Shown: positions 1 through 9,695 of the stretch, one piece after another
Layout: each line of letters begins with the position of its first letter
Numbering within the stretch: position 1 is the stretch's first letter
Notes under the pieces: model-generated
The model's input: the letters and a program-made list of their open reading frames with translations, nothing else
What the model was told of the DNA's origin: nothing
The model's database searches: none
Position numbers and translations under genes: made by a program
Assembly (NCBI GenBank): GCA_020846435.1
Contig: JADLDY010000018.1
Coordinates: 1-64,000, forward strand
Direction: 5' to 3'
Length of the DNA: 64,000 nt
DNA from: Deltaproteobacteria bacterium
GTDB lineage: Bacteria; Desulfobacterota; GWC2-55-46

Positions 1-28
1 AGGTAAAAGGAACAAGAAGCTTGCAAGT

Positions 29-58
29 TTGCAAGTAAATAGGGTAAAAACTTATAAT
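29..58 (+). promoter_or_regulatory. Predicted sigma70 promoter for mod
   Basis: TTGCAA (29-34) and a perfect TATAAT (53-58) are 18 bases apart, about 33 bases before the mod start codon. The -35 overlaps the second of two tandem 8-base copies of TTGCAAGT (21-28 and 29-36), which could also bind a regulator. Confidence 0.55.
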
Positions 59-91
59 AATAAAAAGCTGAATTAATTAAAGAGGTTCTGA

Positions 92-2755
92 ATGGCAAAG
101 GCTAAAAAGCCCGGCAAGAAACCTATTGAGCAGTATGAGCACAAGGGCAAAGAGCGGGTAAATAACCCCCATGTCGGGCTGGTGACGCCTGAAACCGACA
201 AGGACAGCGGGAGAAAGACCTATTCCTACGATCCGCACCTCGACCCGCAGTTGCAATGGGCCGGGAAAAAGGAACATACCTCATTTGAAGTCCCCACCGT
301 ATCTCTCCATGTCCATGAGCGCATAGACCCCCGGACGATAATGTACGCGGTAAAGAAGAAGAACGGCGGGCCGCAGTTGTCCCTTTTCGAGAGCAAGGAT
401 GAGAACCCGCCATTAAGGGAAGCAATCGACTTCTACAAGCACAGGCACAATTGGTCAAACCGCCTTATCGCAGGGGATTCGCTCCTTGTTATGAACTCAC
501 TCCTTGAGAAGGAGGGCATGGCCGGGCAGGTGCAGATGGTCTACATAGACCCGCCCTACGGCATAAAGTACGGCTCTAACTTTCAGCCGTTTGTAAACAA
601 GCGCGATGTGAAGGATGGCAAGGACGAGGATCTGACAGCCGAGCCGGAGATGATAAAGGCCTTCAGGGACACATGGGAGCTCGGGATACATTCTTATCTG
701 GCGTATCTAAGGGACAGGCTTTTACTCGCAAAGGAAATGCTTACTGAGAGCGGGAGCTGTTTCGTGCAGATTTCCGATGAGAATGTTCATCTTGTCAGGA
801 ATCTGATGGATGAGGTGTTTGGAAAGGATAATTTTATAGCTGAAGTAGTTTTTAGAAAAAAGGGGATGACTTTAGGCGCTGCCACATTAGAAAGAATGAA
901 CGACTTGATTGTTTGGTATTCAAAAGACAAAAGTAAAATAAAATATTTTCAATTGTACGAAGACTATAATGTTGAAGGAGCCTCAAGATGGACAATGGTA
1001 GAGGAAGTAGATGGTACACGACGTAAGCTTACTTCAGAAGAATGCATGAATCATAATTTGCTGCCTAAGGGTGCAAAAGTGTTCCGCCTGGTTTCTCAAA
1101 GAGCCCCTTCTTTTTCGCCAAGTAACGTTTTTGATTTTGAGTTCGAAGGGAAGGTTTATAAAGCACCTGGTTGTTGGGTCACAAATAAAATTGGCATGGA
1201 GAATCTTGCACGCCGCAAGAGATTTTATCCTGAGGGAGCAAATTTAAGTTATATACAGTATTCAAGTGATTTTCCCATGAAGAAATTAACCAATTTATGG
1301 ATGGATACTTCTGGAGCTGTTTCAAAAATATATGTCGTTCAAACTACTGAAAAAGCAATTCAACGCTGCCTGCTTATGACTACTCAACCAGGCGATATTG
1401 TCTTTGACCCTACATGCGGCTCTGGCACAACAGCCTTTGTAGCAGAGCAGTGGGGCCGGCGGTGGATTACCTGTGATACATCACGAGTAGCTACAAGCCT
1501 TGCCAAGCAACGGCTTATGACGGCCATGTTTGATTATTATGAGCTTGCACATTCTGATGAAGGCGTGGGAAGCGGCTTTAAATACAAGACGGTGCCGCAT
1601 ATAACACTTGGCTCAATCGCAAATAACGAACCTCCTGGACAAGAAACTCTTTACGACCAGCCTTTTATTGATAAGTCAAGGGCAAGGGTATCAGGCCCGT
1701 TTACCGTTGAGGCTGTTCCTGCGCCCGTGGTCAAACCAATTAATGAAATTGCTCCTCCTGCTCCTCAAGAGGGCAACTTTATGGAAGTTAAGTTTACTAC
1801 GAGTGGTGAAAGCCCAGACTTCGGAATATTTGAGGTTGGGGACATAAGAAAACTGCCTTATGAAACTGCAAGAGTGTTAATAACACGAAAAATAGTCGAA
1901 GATATATCGATGGCGCAAGAGGGGATTGTGGATGCGTCCGTTGCCAGAAGTGGCGAGACCCTCAGGCAGTCCGAATGGCGGGACGAGCTCCTTAAAACAG
2001 GCATAAGAGGCAAGGGCAAGCAGAGGATAGAATTCTCAAGGGTTGAGGCCCTGCCAGGCACGCGCTGGCTACACGCAGACGCCGAGACTAAGGAAGATAT
2101 CCCGCAGAGGGTTGTCTTGTCATTTGGCCCGGAGCACGCGCCCCTTGAGCAGAGGCATGTCGCCCTGGCTATAGAAGAAGCCCAAAAATTAGTCCCTAAG
2201 CCAAAGATCATCATCTTTGCCTCATTCCAGTTCGACCCGGAAGCGTCAAAGGATATAGACGAGCTTAATTGGCCCGGCGTGACGCTCCTCAAGGCGCAGA
2301 TGAACGCCGATCTCTTTACGGAAGACCTCAAGAAGAAGCGGGCAAGCAATGAGAGTTTCTGGCTTATCGGACAGCCTGAGATAAATGTCACGAAGGTTAA
2401 GACAGGCGAGGACAAAGGAAAGTGGAGGGTTGAAGTCCTTGGTTTTGATTATTACAATACCAAAGACGGCACAATTGAGTCAGGTGGGACTGAGAAGATC
2501 GCCATGTGGATGCTCGATATTGATTATGACGGCAGGAGCCTTTTTCCGAGACAGGTATTTTTCCCCATGTCGGGAGAGAAGGACGGCTGGAGTAGACTTG
2601 CAAAAAATCTCAAGGCGGAGATAGACGAAGAGTTAATTGAGGCTTACAGAGGGACAGTATCCCTTCCATTTGATGCTGGGGCAAATAAGAGGGTAGCCGT
2701 AAAGATAGTCGATGACAGGGGAATTGAGAGCTTGAAGATAATGGAGATCGAATAA
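92..2755 (+). CDS. mod: Type III restriction-modification methyltransferase subunit (Mod)
   Basis: This 887-residue protein is an S-adenosylmethionine-dependent DNA methyltransferase of the type III Mod kind, which recognises the target site and methylates adenine. The catalytic DPPY motif is at residues 153-156 and the cofactor-binding DPTCGSGTT motif at about 439-447. That order is the beta class used by Mod subunits. The target-recognition region lies between them, at about 245-435. It is more AT-rich than the flanking parts of the gene, which suggests exchange of the recognition domain. The C-terminal 350 residues hold no motif I recognise. The start is supported by AGAGG six bases upstream. 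The stop overlaps the next gene by one base. Confidence 0.93.
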   Translation: MAKAKKPGKKPIEQYEHKGKERVNNPHVGLVTPETDKDSGRKTYSYDPHLDPQLQWAGKKEHTSFEVPTVSLHVHERIDPRTIMYAVKKKNGGPQLSLFESKDENPPLREAIDFYKHRHNWSNRLIAGDSLLVMNSLLEKEGMAGQVQMVYIDPPYGIKYGSNFQPFVNKRDVKDGKDEDLTAEPEMIKAFRDTWELGIHSYLAYLRDRLLLAKEMLTESGSCFVQISDENVHLVRNLMDEVFGKDNFIAEVVFRKKGMTLGAATLERMNDLIVWYSKDKSKIKYFQLYEDYNVEGASRWTMVEEVDGTRRKLTSEECMNHNLLPKGAKVFRLVSQRAPSFSPSNVFDFEFEGKVYKAPGCWVTNKIGMENLARRKRFYPEGANLSYIQYSSDFPMKKLTNLWMDTSGAVSKIYVVQTTEKAIQRCLLMTTQPGDIVFDPTCGSGTTAFVAEQWGRRWITCDTSRVATSLAKQRLMTAMFDYYELAHSDEGVGSGFKYKTVPHITLGSIANNEPPGQETLYDQPFIDKSRARVSGPFTVEAVPAPVVKPINEIAPPAPQEGNFMEVKFTTSGESPDFGIFEVGDIRKLPYETARVLITRKIVEDISMAQEGIVDASVARSGETLRQSEWRDELLKTGIRGKGKQRIEFSRVEALPGTRWLHADAETKEDIPQRVVLSFGPEHAPLEQRHVALAIEEAQKLVPKPKIIIFASFQFDPEASKDIDELNWPGVTLLKAQMNADLFTEDLKKKRASNESFWLIGQPEINVTKVKTGEDKGKWRVEVLGFDYYNTKDGTIESGGTEKIAMWMLDIDYDGRSLFPRQVFFPMSGEKDGWSRLAKNLKAEIDEELIEAYRGTVSLPFDAGANKRVAVKIVDDRGIESLKIMEIE

Positions 2756-3057
2756 TGGGAAAAGCGCATATAAACATACCAAAAGAAAAGATAGCCGAGT
2801 TCTGCCGTAGGAACCATATTCGCAAGCTGTCGCTTTTCGGTTCGGTATTGCGCGACGACTTCAATCCCGAAAGTGACGTGGACGTGCTTGTAGAATTTGA
2901 GGAAGGGCATGTGCCAGGGCTTATTACGCTCTCGGGCATGGAGATAGAGCTGAGCGGAATTTTCGGGCGCAAAGCCGACTTGAGGACTCCAGAAGACCTG
3001 AGCAGGTATTTCCGTAATGAGGTTGTTGAATCCGCTGAGGTACAGTATGCCGCGTAA
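2755..3057 (+). CDS. mntA: MNT-domain nucleotidyltransferase antitoxin (MntA-like)
   Basis: This 100-residue protein is a minimal nucleotidyltransferase. It has the Gly29-Ser30 signature, Asp41 and Asp43 in SDVD, and a third acidic residue at Asp75, which is the complete catalytic set. Proteins of this family paired with HEPN toxins act as antitoxins, and MntA is known to add AMP to HepT. The gene starts one base before the mod stop and overlaps the HEPN gene by 11 bases, so the two are translationally linked and lie inside the mod-res operon. Function is inferred from the family and the pairing. Confidence 0.87.
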   Translation: MGKAHINIPKEKIAEFCRRNHIRKLSLFGSVLRDDFNPESDVDVLVEFEEGHVPGLITLSGMEIELSGIFGRKADLRTPEDLSRYFRNEVVESAEVQYAA

Positions 3058-3397
3058 AGATGATGTAATACGCCTGCGCCACATGCTTGAAGCCGCAAGA
3101 GCCGCCTGCGGTTATGTGGGGAACAAGGCCAAGGGAGATTTTTTTAAAGATAACCAGTGCCGGGATGCAGTTGTGAGGTGCATTGAGGTTATAGGCGAAG
3201 CCGCCGCAAGATTATCTCAAGAATGCCAGACCGAATTCCCACAGATACCGTGGAAGAATATAATAAGCATGAGAAACAGGTTGATACACGCCTATTACGA
3301 TATCAATCTTGATACCGTATGGAGCACCGTTACGGAAGATCTGCCGCCTCTTATCGGTTCTCTGGAAAAGATCCTCAAATCTGGAGATGATAAGTGA
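3047..3397 (+). CDS. hepT: HEPN-domain toxin (HepT-like, DUF86)
   Basis: The protein has 116 residues from the ATG at 3047, an alpha-helical DUF86/HEPN protein. It carries the R-x4-H-x-Y ribonuclease motif at Arg76-His81-Tyr83 (RNRLIHAY). HepT toxins cleave RNA and are neutralised by their MNT partner, which is encoded just upstream with an 11-base overlap. A start 30 bases further upstream is possible but would lengthen the overlap. The end overlaps the GTG of res in a GTGA junction. Position between mod and res suggests the pair is co-transcribed with the restriction system and may stabilise it or act as a second layer of abortive defence (inference). Confidence 0.87.
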   Translation: MPRKDDVIRLRHMLEAARAACGYVGNKAKGDFFKDNQCRDAVVRCIEVIGEAAARLSQECQTEFPQIPWKNIISMRNRLIHAYYDINLDTVWSTVTEDLPPLIGSLEKILKSGDDK

Positions 3398-6177
3398 GTT
3401 CAGCCACCATAGATAAACTCATTATCAATTCCCCTTATGAAGAGCCTGCCAGTTATTGGAGTTATGACAGGACGGCCCGTACCTTTAGCCTCAAGGAGGG
3501 CAGACGCCCGGCTGGTTATGTTGTAGCCTCAGAAAGCTCCAAGTCATTCGATGATCCCGGTATTTTCATTGAGATACCCATTGTCAATTTAATAAGGCCT
3601 CGCGTTAATGCCTGGCGGAAGGCCGGTTATTCTGGCGTAAGCGGTATAACCAGACGTCTTCTTGAGCATTGGAATAATATTGAAGAGCGAGAATACCGCC
3701 GTTTTTTCTTCTGCCAACTTGAGGCCATAGAAACCCTGATATGGCTTGCCGAAGCCCCGGATTCAGAGAAGGTAGGGATAGATATACCGTCAGACGGCGG
3801 GGAGTTCAGTCGTATATGCTCGAAGATGGCTACCGGCTCAGGCAAGACCATCGTAATGGCCCTCCTTATAGCATGGCAGGTGCTTAACAAGATCACTTAT
3901 CCACAGGACACTCGTTTTTCCAAGAATATATTTATTGTGGCCCCTGGGCTGACCGTCAAGAACCGCCTCCAGGTGCTCCTCCCTCATGGACACGGGAATT
4001 ATTACGAAGAGTTCAATGTTGTCCCTTCAGGGCTTCTGGATAAGCTCCGTCAGGGGAAAGTCCTCATCCATAACTGGCACACCCTTAGCTGGGATACTGA
4101 GGAGCGGATAGCGAAAAGGAAAGGCGTTGATAAAAGGGGCGCGAAGAGCAATGAGGCTTATGTAAGAGAAGTTTTGGAAGAGATGGCAAGCGCGCATAAT
4201 TTAATTGTCATAAACGACGAGGCGCACCATGCGTGGCGTATCCCTGCCGAGTCAAAGGTCAAGGGACTGAAAAAAGAGGATATAGAAGAGGCCACTGTCT
4301 GGATAAATGGGCTGGACAGGATACATAAAGCCAGAGGGATACTTTACTGCTTCGATTTTTCTGCGACGCCTTTTGCGCCTTCTGGAAAGAAAAGCTCTGA
4401 AGAAGCCCTTTTTAGCTGGATAGTAAGCGATTTTGGATTGAACGACGCCATAGAATCAGGGCTTGTAAAGACTCCGCGTGTTGTAGTCCGCGACGACGGG
4501 AAACTTACAAAGGACTATAAATCCCGCCTTTATCATATTTACAACGATCCTGAAGTTAAGGACGACCTCAACAGGAAGGCAGAGGAGCATGAGCCTCTGC
4601 CTGATCTTGTCATAAATGGATATTACCTTTTGGGCAAGGACTGGCTGGAGACAGCCAAGGCATGGGAGAAGCAGGGGCACAAGGTCCCGCCGGTAATGAT
4701 AACCGTTGCCAACAGGACAGAAACGGCGGCGCGCGTCAAATATGTCATTGACCATAAAAAGATAAGGATAGACGAGCTCTGCGAACCTGAAAAGACGCTC
4801 CATATAGATTCCAAAGTCCTTGATATGGCCGAGGCCCAGGAAGAGGCTGTAGTTAAAGAAGAGGCCGCAGCCCAGGAGGAAGAGGGGCAGGAAGAGCCTG
4901 TAAAGAAATTATCCAAGAAGCAGCAGGCCGAGCTTCTGAGGCAGACCGTAGATACCGTAGGCCAGGTAGGAAAGCCCGGCGAGCAGATTCAGAAGGTTAT
5001 CTCCGTCGGCATGCTGTCCGAGGGATGGGACGCCAAGACCGTAACCCATATCATGGGGCTACGCGCCTTCTCAAGCCAGTTGCTCTGCGAACAAGTTGTA
5101 GGCAGAGGGCTTAGAAGGACATCGTATGAGGTAAACCCTGAAACAGGATTATTTGAATCTGAGTATGTAAACATCTTCGGAGTACCGTTCACCTTCCTGC
5201 CACATGAGGCACAGGATGGGCCACCACCACCACCGCCGCCACCTAAGACCAAGATAGAGCCCGTAATTGATAAGCAACAGTATGAGATCAGCTGGGCTAA
5301 TATCATACGCATTGACCATGTATACAAGCCGACCCTGAAGCTTGAAATGAGCAAGGTTAAGCCTATTGAGATTGACGCCTACAACACGGCTACGTTTGCT
5401 GAACTTGCCCCGATAATAGGGGGGAAGCCCGATATTACGAAGATTGAAGCGATTGACCTTGAGGACCTGGGGCGTAAATACAGGACGCAAAAGATTATCT
5501 TCGAGACCGCAAGGGATGTGTACGACCAGATGAAACCCTCATGGAAGGGGAATAAGGAGTATCTGCTTGCGCAGTTGATTCGCTTGATAGAGGACTTTAT
5601 GAAGTCCGACAAGATTCAGATTGTGCCGCCCCTGCTTAATCAGGACGAGGCTAAACGGCGGATACTTATAACCTTGAACATGCAGAAGCTTGTCCAGCAT
5701 ATATGGGAGGCAATACGGTTTGAGAATACAGAAGCAATAGCCCCTGTATTTGATACTGACAATCCGATCCGTTCGACTGCCAACATGCAGACCTGGTACA
5801 CAGGTAAGCCGTGCGAATTTACCAAGAAGTCGCACATAAACCATTGTGTCTTTGACAGTACATGGGAGGCGTCGGAGGCCTTCGAGCTTGACCGTAACCA
5901 CAATGTTGAGTCATGGGTAAAAAACGATCACCTCGGTTTTGAGGTACTTTATATATTCAAGGGCGTCGTCAGAAAATACAGGCCGGATTTTATAATCAAA
6001 CTGAAGTCCGGAGATTTCCTGATCCTTGAAACCAAAGGGCAGGATACTCAGCAGGACAAAACAAAACGGGAATTCCTTGATGAATGGGTCAAAGCCGTAA
6101 ATCAACACGGCGGATTTGGGAAGTGGAAATGGGCGGTGTCGAAGAACCCAGCGGATGTTAGGGGAATAGTTGGTTAG
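3394..6177 (+). CDS. res: Type III restriction enzyme Res subunit (helicase-endonuclease)
   Basis: This 927-residue protein is the ATP-driven translocase and nuclease of the type III system. Visible motifs are Walker A ATGSGKT at residues 146-152, DEAH at 275-278, an SAT motif III (FSATPF) and a C-terminal PD-(D/E)xK nuclease site with Asp865, Glu879 and Lys881. Two low-complexity inserts stand out: a Glu/Ala/Lys-rich stretch at about 474-515 and eight consecutive prolines at 610-617. It starts with GTG overlapping the hepT stop by four bases. All catalytic motifs are intact, so the enzyme is probably active with Mod. Confidence 0.93.
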   Translation: MSSATIDKLIINSPYEEPASYWSYDRTARTFSLKEGRRPAGYVVASESSKSFDDPGIFIEIPIVNLIRPRVNAWRKAGYSGVSGITRRLLEHWNNIEEREYRRFFFCQLEAIETLIWLAEAPDSEKVGIDIPSDGGEFSRICSKMATGSGKTIVMALLIAWQVLNKITYPQDTRFSKNIFIVAPGLTVKNRLQVLLPHGHGNYYEEFNVVPSGLLDKLRQGKVLIHNWHTLSWDTEERIAKRKGVDKRGAKSNEAYVREVLEEMASAHNLIVINDEAHHAWRIPAESKVKGLKKEDIEEATVWINGLDRIHKARGILYCFDFSATPFAPSGKKSSEEALFSWIVSDFGLNDAIESGLVKTPRVVVRDDGKLTKDYKSRLYHIYNDPEVKDDLNRKAEEHEPLPDLVINGYYLLGKDWLETAKAWEKQGHKVPPVMITVANRTETAARVKYVIDHKKIRIDELCEPEKTLHIDSKVLDMAEAQEEAVVKEEAAAQEEEGQEEPVKKLSKKQQAELLRQTVDTVGQVGKPGEQIQKVISVGMLSEGWDAKTVTHIMGLRAFSSQLLCEQVVGRGLRRTSYEVNPETGLFESEYVNIFGVPFTFLPHEAQDGPPPPPPPPKTKIEPVIDKQQYEISWANIIRIDHVYKPTLKLEMSKVKPIEIDAYNTATFAELAPIIGGKPDITKIEAIDLEDLGRKYRTQKIIFETARDVYDQMKPSWKGNKEYLLAQLIRLIEDFMKSDKIQIVPPLLNQDEAKRRILITLNMQKLVQHIWEAIRFENTEAIAPVFDTDNPIRSTANMQTWYTGKPCEFTKKSHINHCVFDSTWEASEAFELDRNHNVESWVKNDHLGFEVLYIFKGVVRKYRPDFIIKLKSGDFLILETKGQDTQQDKTKREFLDEWVKAVNQHGGFGKWKWAVSKNPADVRGIVG

Positions 6178-6278
6178 ACGGAAATTGACTGATTAATTAG
6201 CGATGTATCAATTTGAGAACGACGCGTTTGGCGGCCCCATAACTCTTTGAACGATTTAACGCCAGAGGAATATCGTAA

Positions 6279-8066
6279 GTGACTTATATGTTACCTATAA
6301 ACAAATCAATATTTAATGTCGATTGTCTATCTCTTCTCGAGCGCTTACCGGAAGAATCTATCAAGCTAGTCTACCTTGATCCCCCATGGCCAACGGCAAT
6401 TGAATTTAACAATGATGAGGGAGAAAAATCATACTTCGACTTTATTGGCAAAATTCTGCAGCAATCAAGAAGAGTTCTTCTTGACTCAGGATTTGTCTTC
6501 TTGCATTGGTCGCCTGATTTACTTGTTGATATTAAGTTGATCTTCAATCAAATATTTGGAGAGGATGCTTGCATTGCAGAGATTATCTTAAAAAAACACC
6601 GCAATTTTATACCCCATTCTTCGGTGACAACAAGGCACGAGTCAATTTTAATTTATGGAAAAAGTAAGGCTGCAAAACTAAATAAGATTTTTTTACCTTT
6701 GTCCGAAGAAGAAAAAAAGAAATATGCTCTGTCAGATGGAAACAGAAAATATATGTTCAAAATGCTTACTTGTCCCAATAAAGGGCGGTCTACTTTTATA
6801 TGGAGAGGCTATCAATTACCTGCAGACAGCCAATGGATATATTCCGAGCAGAGGCTTGATGAGCTTGACCGTCAGGCAAGAGTCTTTTATCCAGAGGATG
6901 GATCCTTGCCAAGATTAAAGGTTTTTTTGGATGAACAAGTCGGCATGCAACTTGGTACTGTATGGGATGACATTCCTTGCCGTACTTTATTAAAAGAACG
7001 TGACAATTATTGTAAGCAACAACAGCCAATTGAACTTTTGGAGAGGATTATTGATCTTTCAACAATTCCAGGTGATTATATTTTAGACCCATTTATGGGT
7101 GCCGGTACTACTATATTTGTAGCCGAATCAAAAGGGAGAAATTGGATAGGCAGCGATGATTCAAGCGTTGCGTTTGAGATAACGAAGGCAAAAATAACAA
7201 AACTAACTAAGTCAGAATTTAGATGTTATACAGAGGAAGATCTCAGTCTTTTTCCATTTAGAAATTATTTTTATAAAAAGATTGTCGCTAGTGTAGATGA
7301 AATAAACTCTATAGTAAAAAAATTAAATAATCTATATTTATCGTTCGATGATTTAAAAAATAAAATGAATATTAAAGAGGACGACGAAGATGCAATAATT
7401 AAATCAATGAATGATTGGATTGATGTAGCGTTACGCAGAAAGGATGAAATAATTGGTTATGACGAATACGTGTCTTTAGCTAAGGAATGGGTAGTAAATT
7501 GGGCTCTATTGGAAGAGGAGAGCAAAGAGTTTCTTCCTTCTGCTGAGTTTTTGTTTAAGGATATCCAAAGTAGGAAATGCGTAGATTTTTCTCCTGCTAT
7601 TCTTCAATATTGTAAGACTTTAGAAAATGAGATACTTAAGAAGTTATTTGAGGCTTATCATACCTATATATATTCATATTCAGGGAAAATTTCAGTAAAT
7701 ATAGGGCAACTAATTGGAGACGATTTAACAATTTCAGAAACGCGCGAATTTGCAAAAAAAATACAAAAGGACGACTCAAAATACACCTTGGGGCAGATGG
7801 CTTTTATTTTGCAGTTGCTTAAGTCTGATGGAAATAATCTGAAGCAAAGTAGACTTCTTCAAGATTTTCGAAATTTTGTTTTAAAATATTTTGAAAAGAA
7901 AATTGTTGAGAAGCAATACCTTGAGAAAATTGAGGAAATTAATAAGGAATTCAGAAAGAAATCTGCCCATCCATATATTTTGGATTTAGAACAAGCTCAA
8001 AAGTGCCGACAAATGGTAAAAGAGTGTATGAATGATTTGATCCTTAACTATAAGGTTAATTTATGA
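6279..8066 (+). CDS. Second beta-class DNA methyltransferase with an unknown C-terminal domain
   Basis: The 595-residue protein has a DPPW catalytic motif at residues 34-37 and DPFMGAGTT at about 270-278, giving the beta-class order of N4/N6 methyltransferases. The methyltransferase part ends near residue 300; the remaining 295 residues are AT-rich in DNA, predicted mostly helical, and not recognised. GTG at 6279 has AGAGGA nine bases upstream; the ATG three codons later has poorer spacing. No cognate nuclease follows, so it may be an orphan or may belong to a system disrupted on its right side. It is separated from res by about 100 bases. Confidence 0.85.
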   Translation: MTYMLPINKSIFNVDCLSLLERLPEESIKLVYLDPPWPTAIEFNNDEGEKSYFDFIGKILQQSRRVLLDSGFVFLHWSPDLLVDIKLIFNQIFGEDACIAEIILKKHRNFIPHSSVTTRHESILIYGKSKAAKLNKIFLPLSEEEKKKYALSDGNRKYMFKMLTCPNKGRSTFIWRGYQLPADSQWIYSEQRLDELDRQARVFYPEDGSLPRLKVFLDEQVGMQLGTVWDDIPCRTLLKERDNYCKQQQPIELLERIIDLSTIPGDYILDPFMGAGTTIFVAESKGRNWIGSDDSSVAFEITKAKITKLTKSEFRCYTEEDLSLFPFRNYFYKKIVASVDEINSIVKKLNNLYLSFDDLKNKMNIKEDDEDAIIKSMNDWIDVALRRKDEIIGYDEYVSLAKEWVVNWALLEEESKEFLPSAEFLFKDIQSRKCVDFSPAILQYCKTLENEILKKLFEAYHTYIYSYSGKISVNIGQLIGDDLTISETREFAKKIQKDDSKYTLGQMAFILQLLKSDGNNLKQSRLLQDFRNFVLKYFEKKIVEKQYLEKIEEINKEFRKKSAHPYILDLEQAQKCRQMVKECMNDLILNYKVNL

Positions 8067-8185
8067 AGTCGTAATTTCCCACTCAAAGAGCTTGTAAAAA
8101 TGATTAATGATGTTTGGGGAGATAAAGCAATGACAAGATGCGCAATTAAACCTAAAAATAACTTGCGTTAAAGGCGAACTAATTT

Positions 8186-8398
8186 ATGGCTAAGATTTAT
8201 GAGAAAACCACCCGTGAGCTCATGAGGGATTTTGCAAAGAATATTCAGCCGGGGCAAACCATCAAGAAGAAACAAATTCGGGACTGGTTTGAAGGAAAAT
8301 ATTCTAAAATTAAACTTGGAACAATCGGCTGCCGCACACAGATACCAGATGTTAGACTTTACGAATACCTATTGTCAGTTCGGCTAAGTAGGATTTAG
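8186..8398 (+). CDS. Short protein, probably the truncated N-terminus of a larger island protein
   Basis: The 70-residue product starts with a basic helical segment (RELMRDFAKNI, then QTIKKKQIRDWFEGKYSKIK) that resembles the winged-helix-like N-terminal domain found on some restriction-associated proteins. After about residue 46 the sequence no longer looks like that fold and soon stops. A deletion or frameshift is likely but cannot be proven without a full-length homologue. The resemblance is from memory and is weak. Confidence 0.4.
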   Translation: MAKIYEKTTRELMRDFAKNIQPGQTIKKKQIRDWFEGKYSKIKLGTIGCRTQIPDVRLYEYLLSVRLSRI

Positions 8399-8499
8399 TC
8401 TGGAAGCAAACTAACAGGCTTTATTTGCTAAGTTCTTACTGTAGCTATATTGCACGATTTGCGTAAATTCACTTGTTTTTAAGTATAAGGAGGAGAGTC

Positions 8500-9417
8500 G
8501 TGAAGAAATGTAATATTAATGTTTTAGTTTTTGTGATTTGTTTTATTTTAGGGTTTGGCATTGTAGCATCTGCAAAAGAAGTGGCAAATAAAAACAAGAA
8601 AGAGTTTCATAATAAAAAAAGTATTGAAAATTCTGCTATTGATCCTTTTGACATTAATGCGGAAAAATTACCTCCAAAATATAAAGGCAACGATATAGTT
8701 AAATTGTACTCTAATTTTGTTAAAAGAGCACCTTTAGAGAAAAATGAATTTGAAACTACGGAGGAATACGAAAAGAAGATTGCTTCAGTTACATTAGATG
8801 CAATTTATGCGATGAAATTTGATATGGATACTTCCCGTCGTTCGGAAATATATCCATATGATGCTGATACTAATAAATTCAAGATCCAATTGACTACGGA
8901 GACTCTAAGTTTCTCTTCATTCGAGGATCGAAGGGGGTCTTTTGTTGTTAAAGAGATGAATAAGCGTTCTGAATCTTATGTTGCTTCGAACGCTTTCGGA
9001 GCGTCGCGTTTGGTTAAAGGATACGTGGCTACGCAGTACGGCGTTGCTTTGGTTAATGAAGATGATTTTGGCAGTGATGATCATGGTACAAGGACAGTTA
9101 ATGTAGAAATTGATGTGTCCATCGATAAAGCAAAACAACTGAAGGATAATATCGGCATTCTTCTGTTGTGTAAGCCGAGTTTATATAAGTCAAATGCTGA
9201 AAGGAAGTACAAAGGTAATGATTTAATTTTTGAAAAGTCTGACTATTTTGGAGGAACTATGAATGTTCCGATATCTCACTATTATGACCAAAAATATATT
9301 AATGTTGAAGTATTAGCGATCTGGATATATGATTTTCGGACAGGTATGATATTTCTAAAAAAGCAATTAAAAGAACTAAAGCCAAATGAAGTGGAGATGA
9401 AGGAAGCACGTAACTAA
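8500..9417 (+). CDS. Secreted protein of unknown function
   Basis: From GTG 8500, preceded by a strong AAGGAGGAG ending a few bases upstream, the product is 305 residues. It opens with a lysine, a hydrophobic segment (VLVFVICFILGFGIVASA) and an Ala-x-Ala-type cleavage region, so it is exported. The mature part begins with an Asn/Lys-rich stretch and has no catalytic motif I recognise. The DNA is AT-rich, like the second methyltransferase and unlike the chromosome to the right. It is the last gene before the island end. Possible cargo gene; function unknown. Confidence 0.7.
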   Translation: MKKCNINVLVFVICFILGFGIVASAKEVANKNKKEFHNKKSIENSAIDPFDINAEKLPPKYKGNDIVKLYSNFVKRAPLEKNEFETTEEYEKKIASVTLDAIYAMKFDMDTSRRSEIYPYDADTNKFKIQLTTETLSFSSFEDRRGSFVVKEMNKRSESYVASNAFGASRLVKGYVATQYGVALVNEDDFGSDDHGTRTVNVEIDVSIDKAKQLKDNIGILLLCKPSLYKSNAERKYKGNDLIFEKSDYFGGTMNVPISHYYDQKYINVEVLAIWIYDFRTGMIFLKKQLKELKPNEVEMKEARN

Positions 9418-9695
9418 AATGCTATATTTAACACAAAAAGGGTTTGTGTATTAGTCACTATCTGTATGAAGCAGTTACAGCTGCGGTGGTTGCGGGGGGT
9501 ATATGGTACGCCCCCGCGTTGGAGCTGCGGGGCGGAGCCAAAATCGCTGTGCTAAAATTGTGCTAAAACCGTTCCGAATAGGCAAAAAATCCCAAAACAG
9601 GCAATTCCATCGTAGTGATTTAACCTCTTGAAAATTAAGGCAAAACGGGAAACTCAGCCATAAATCAAGCGGTTACAATTTAGTGTTTTTTCACT
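9418..9695. other. Non-coding end of the island
   Basis: No convincing gene is seen. The stretch contains a 7-bp GC stem (9492-9498 with 9511-9517, no T-run) and two direct copies of TGTGCTAAAA set 11 bases apart. It sits between the last island gene and the tRNA-Pro fragment. Confidence 0.6.
9548..9568. repeat. Two direct TGTGCTAAAA repeats, 11-base period
   Basis: TGTGCTAAAA occurs at 9548-9557 and again at 9559-9568. The one-helical-turn spacing and the position about 130 bases from the attachment site are like arm-type sites bound by an integrase or excisionase. That role is inference. Confidence 0.5.

Noticed and set aside
21-36. Two TTGCAAGT copies before mod as a phase-variable repeat
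   Set aside because: Only two copies and outside the coding frame; slipped-strand switching normally needs many more. Kept only as a note to the promoter.
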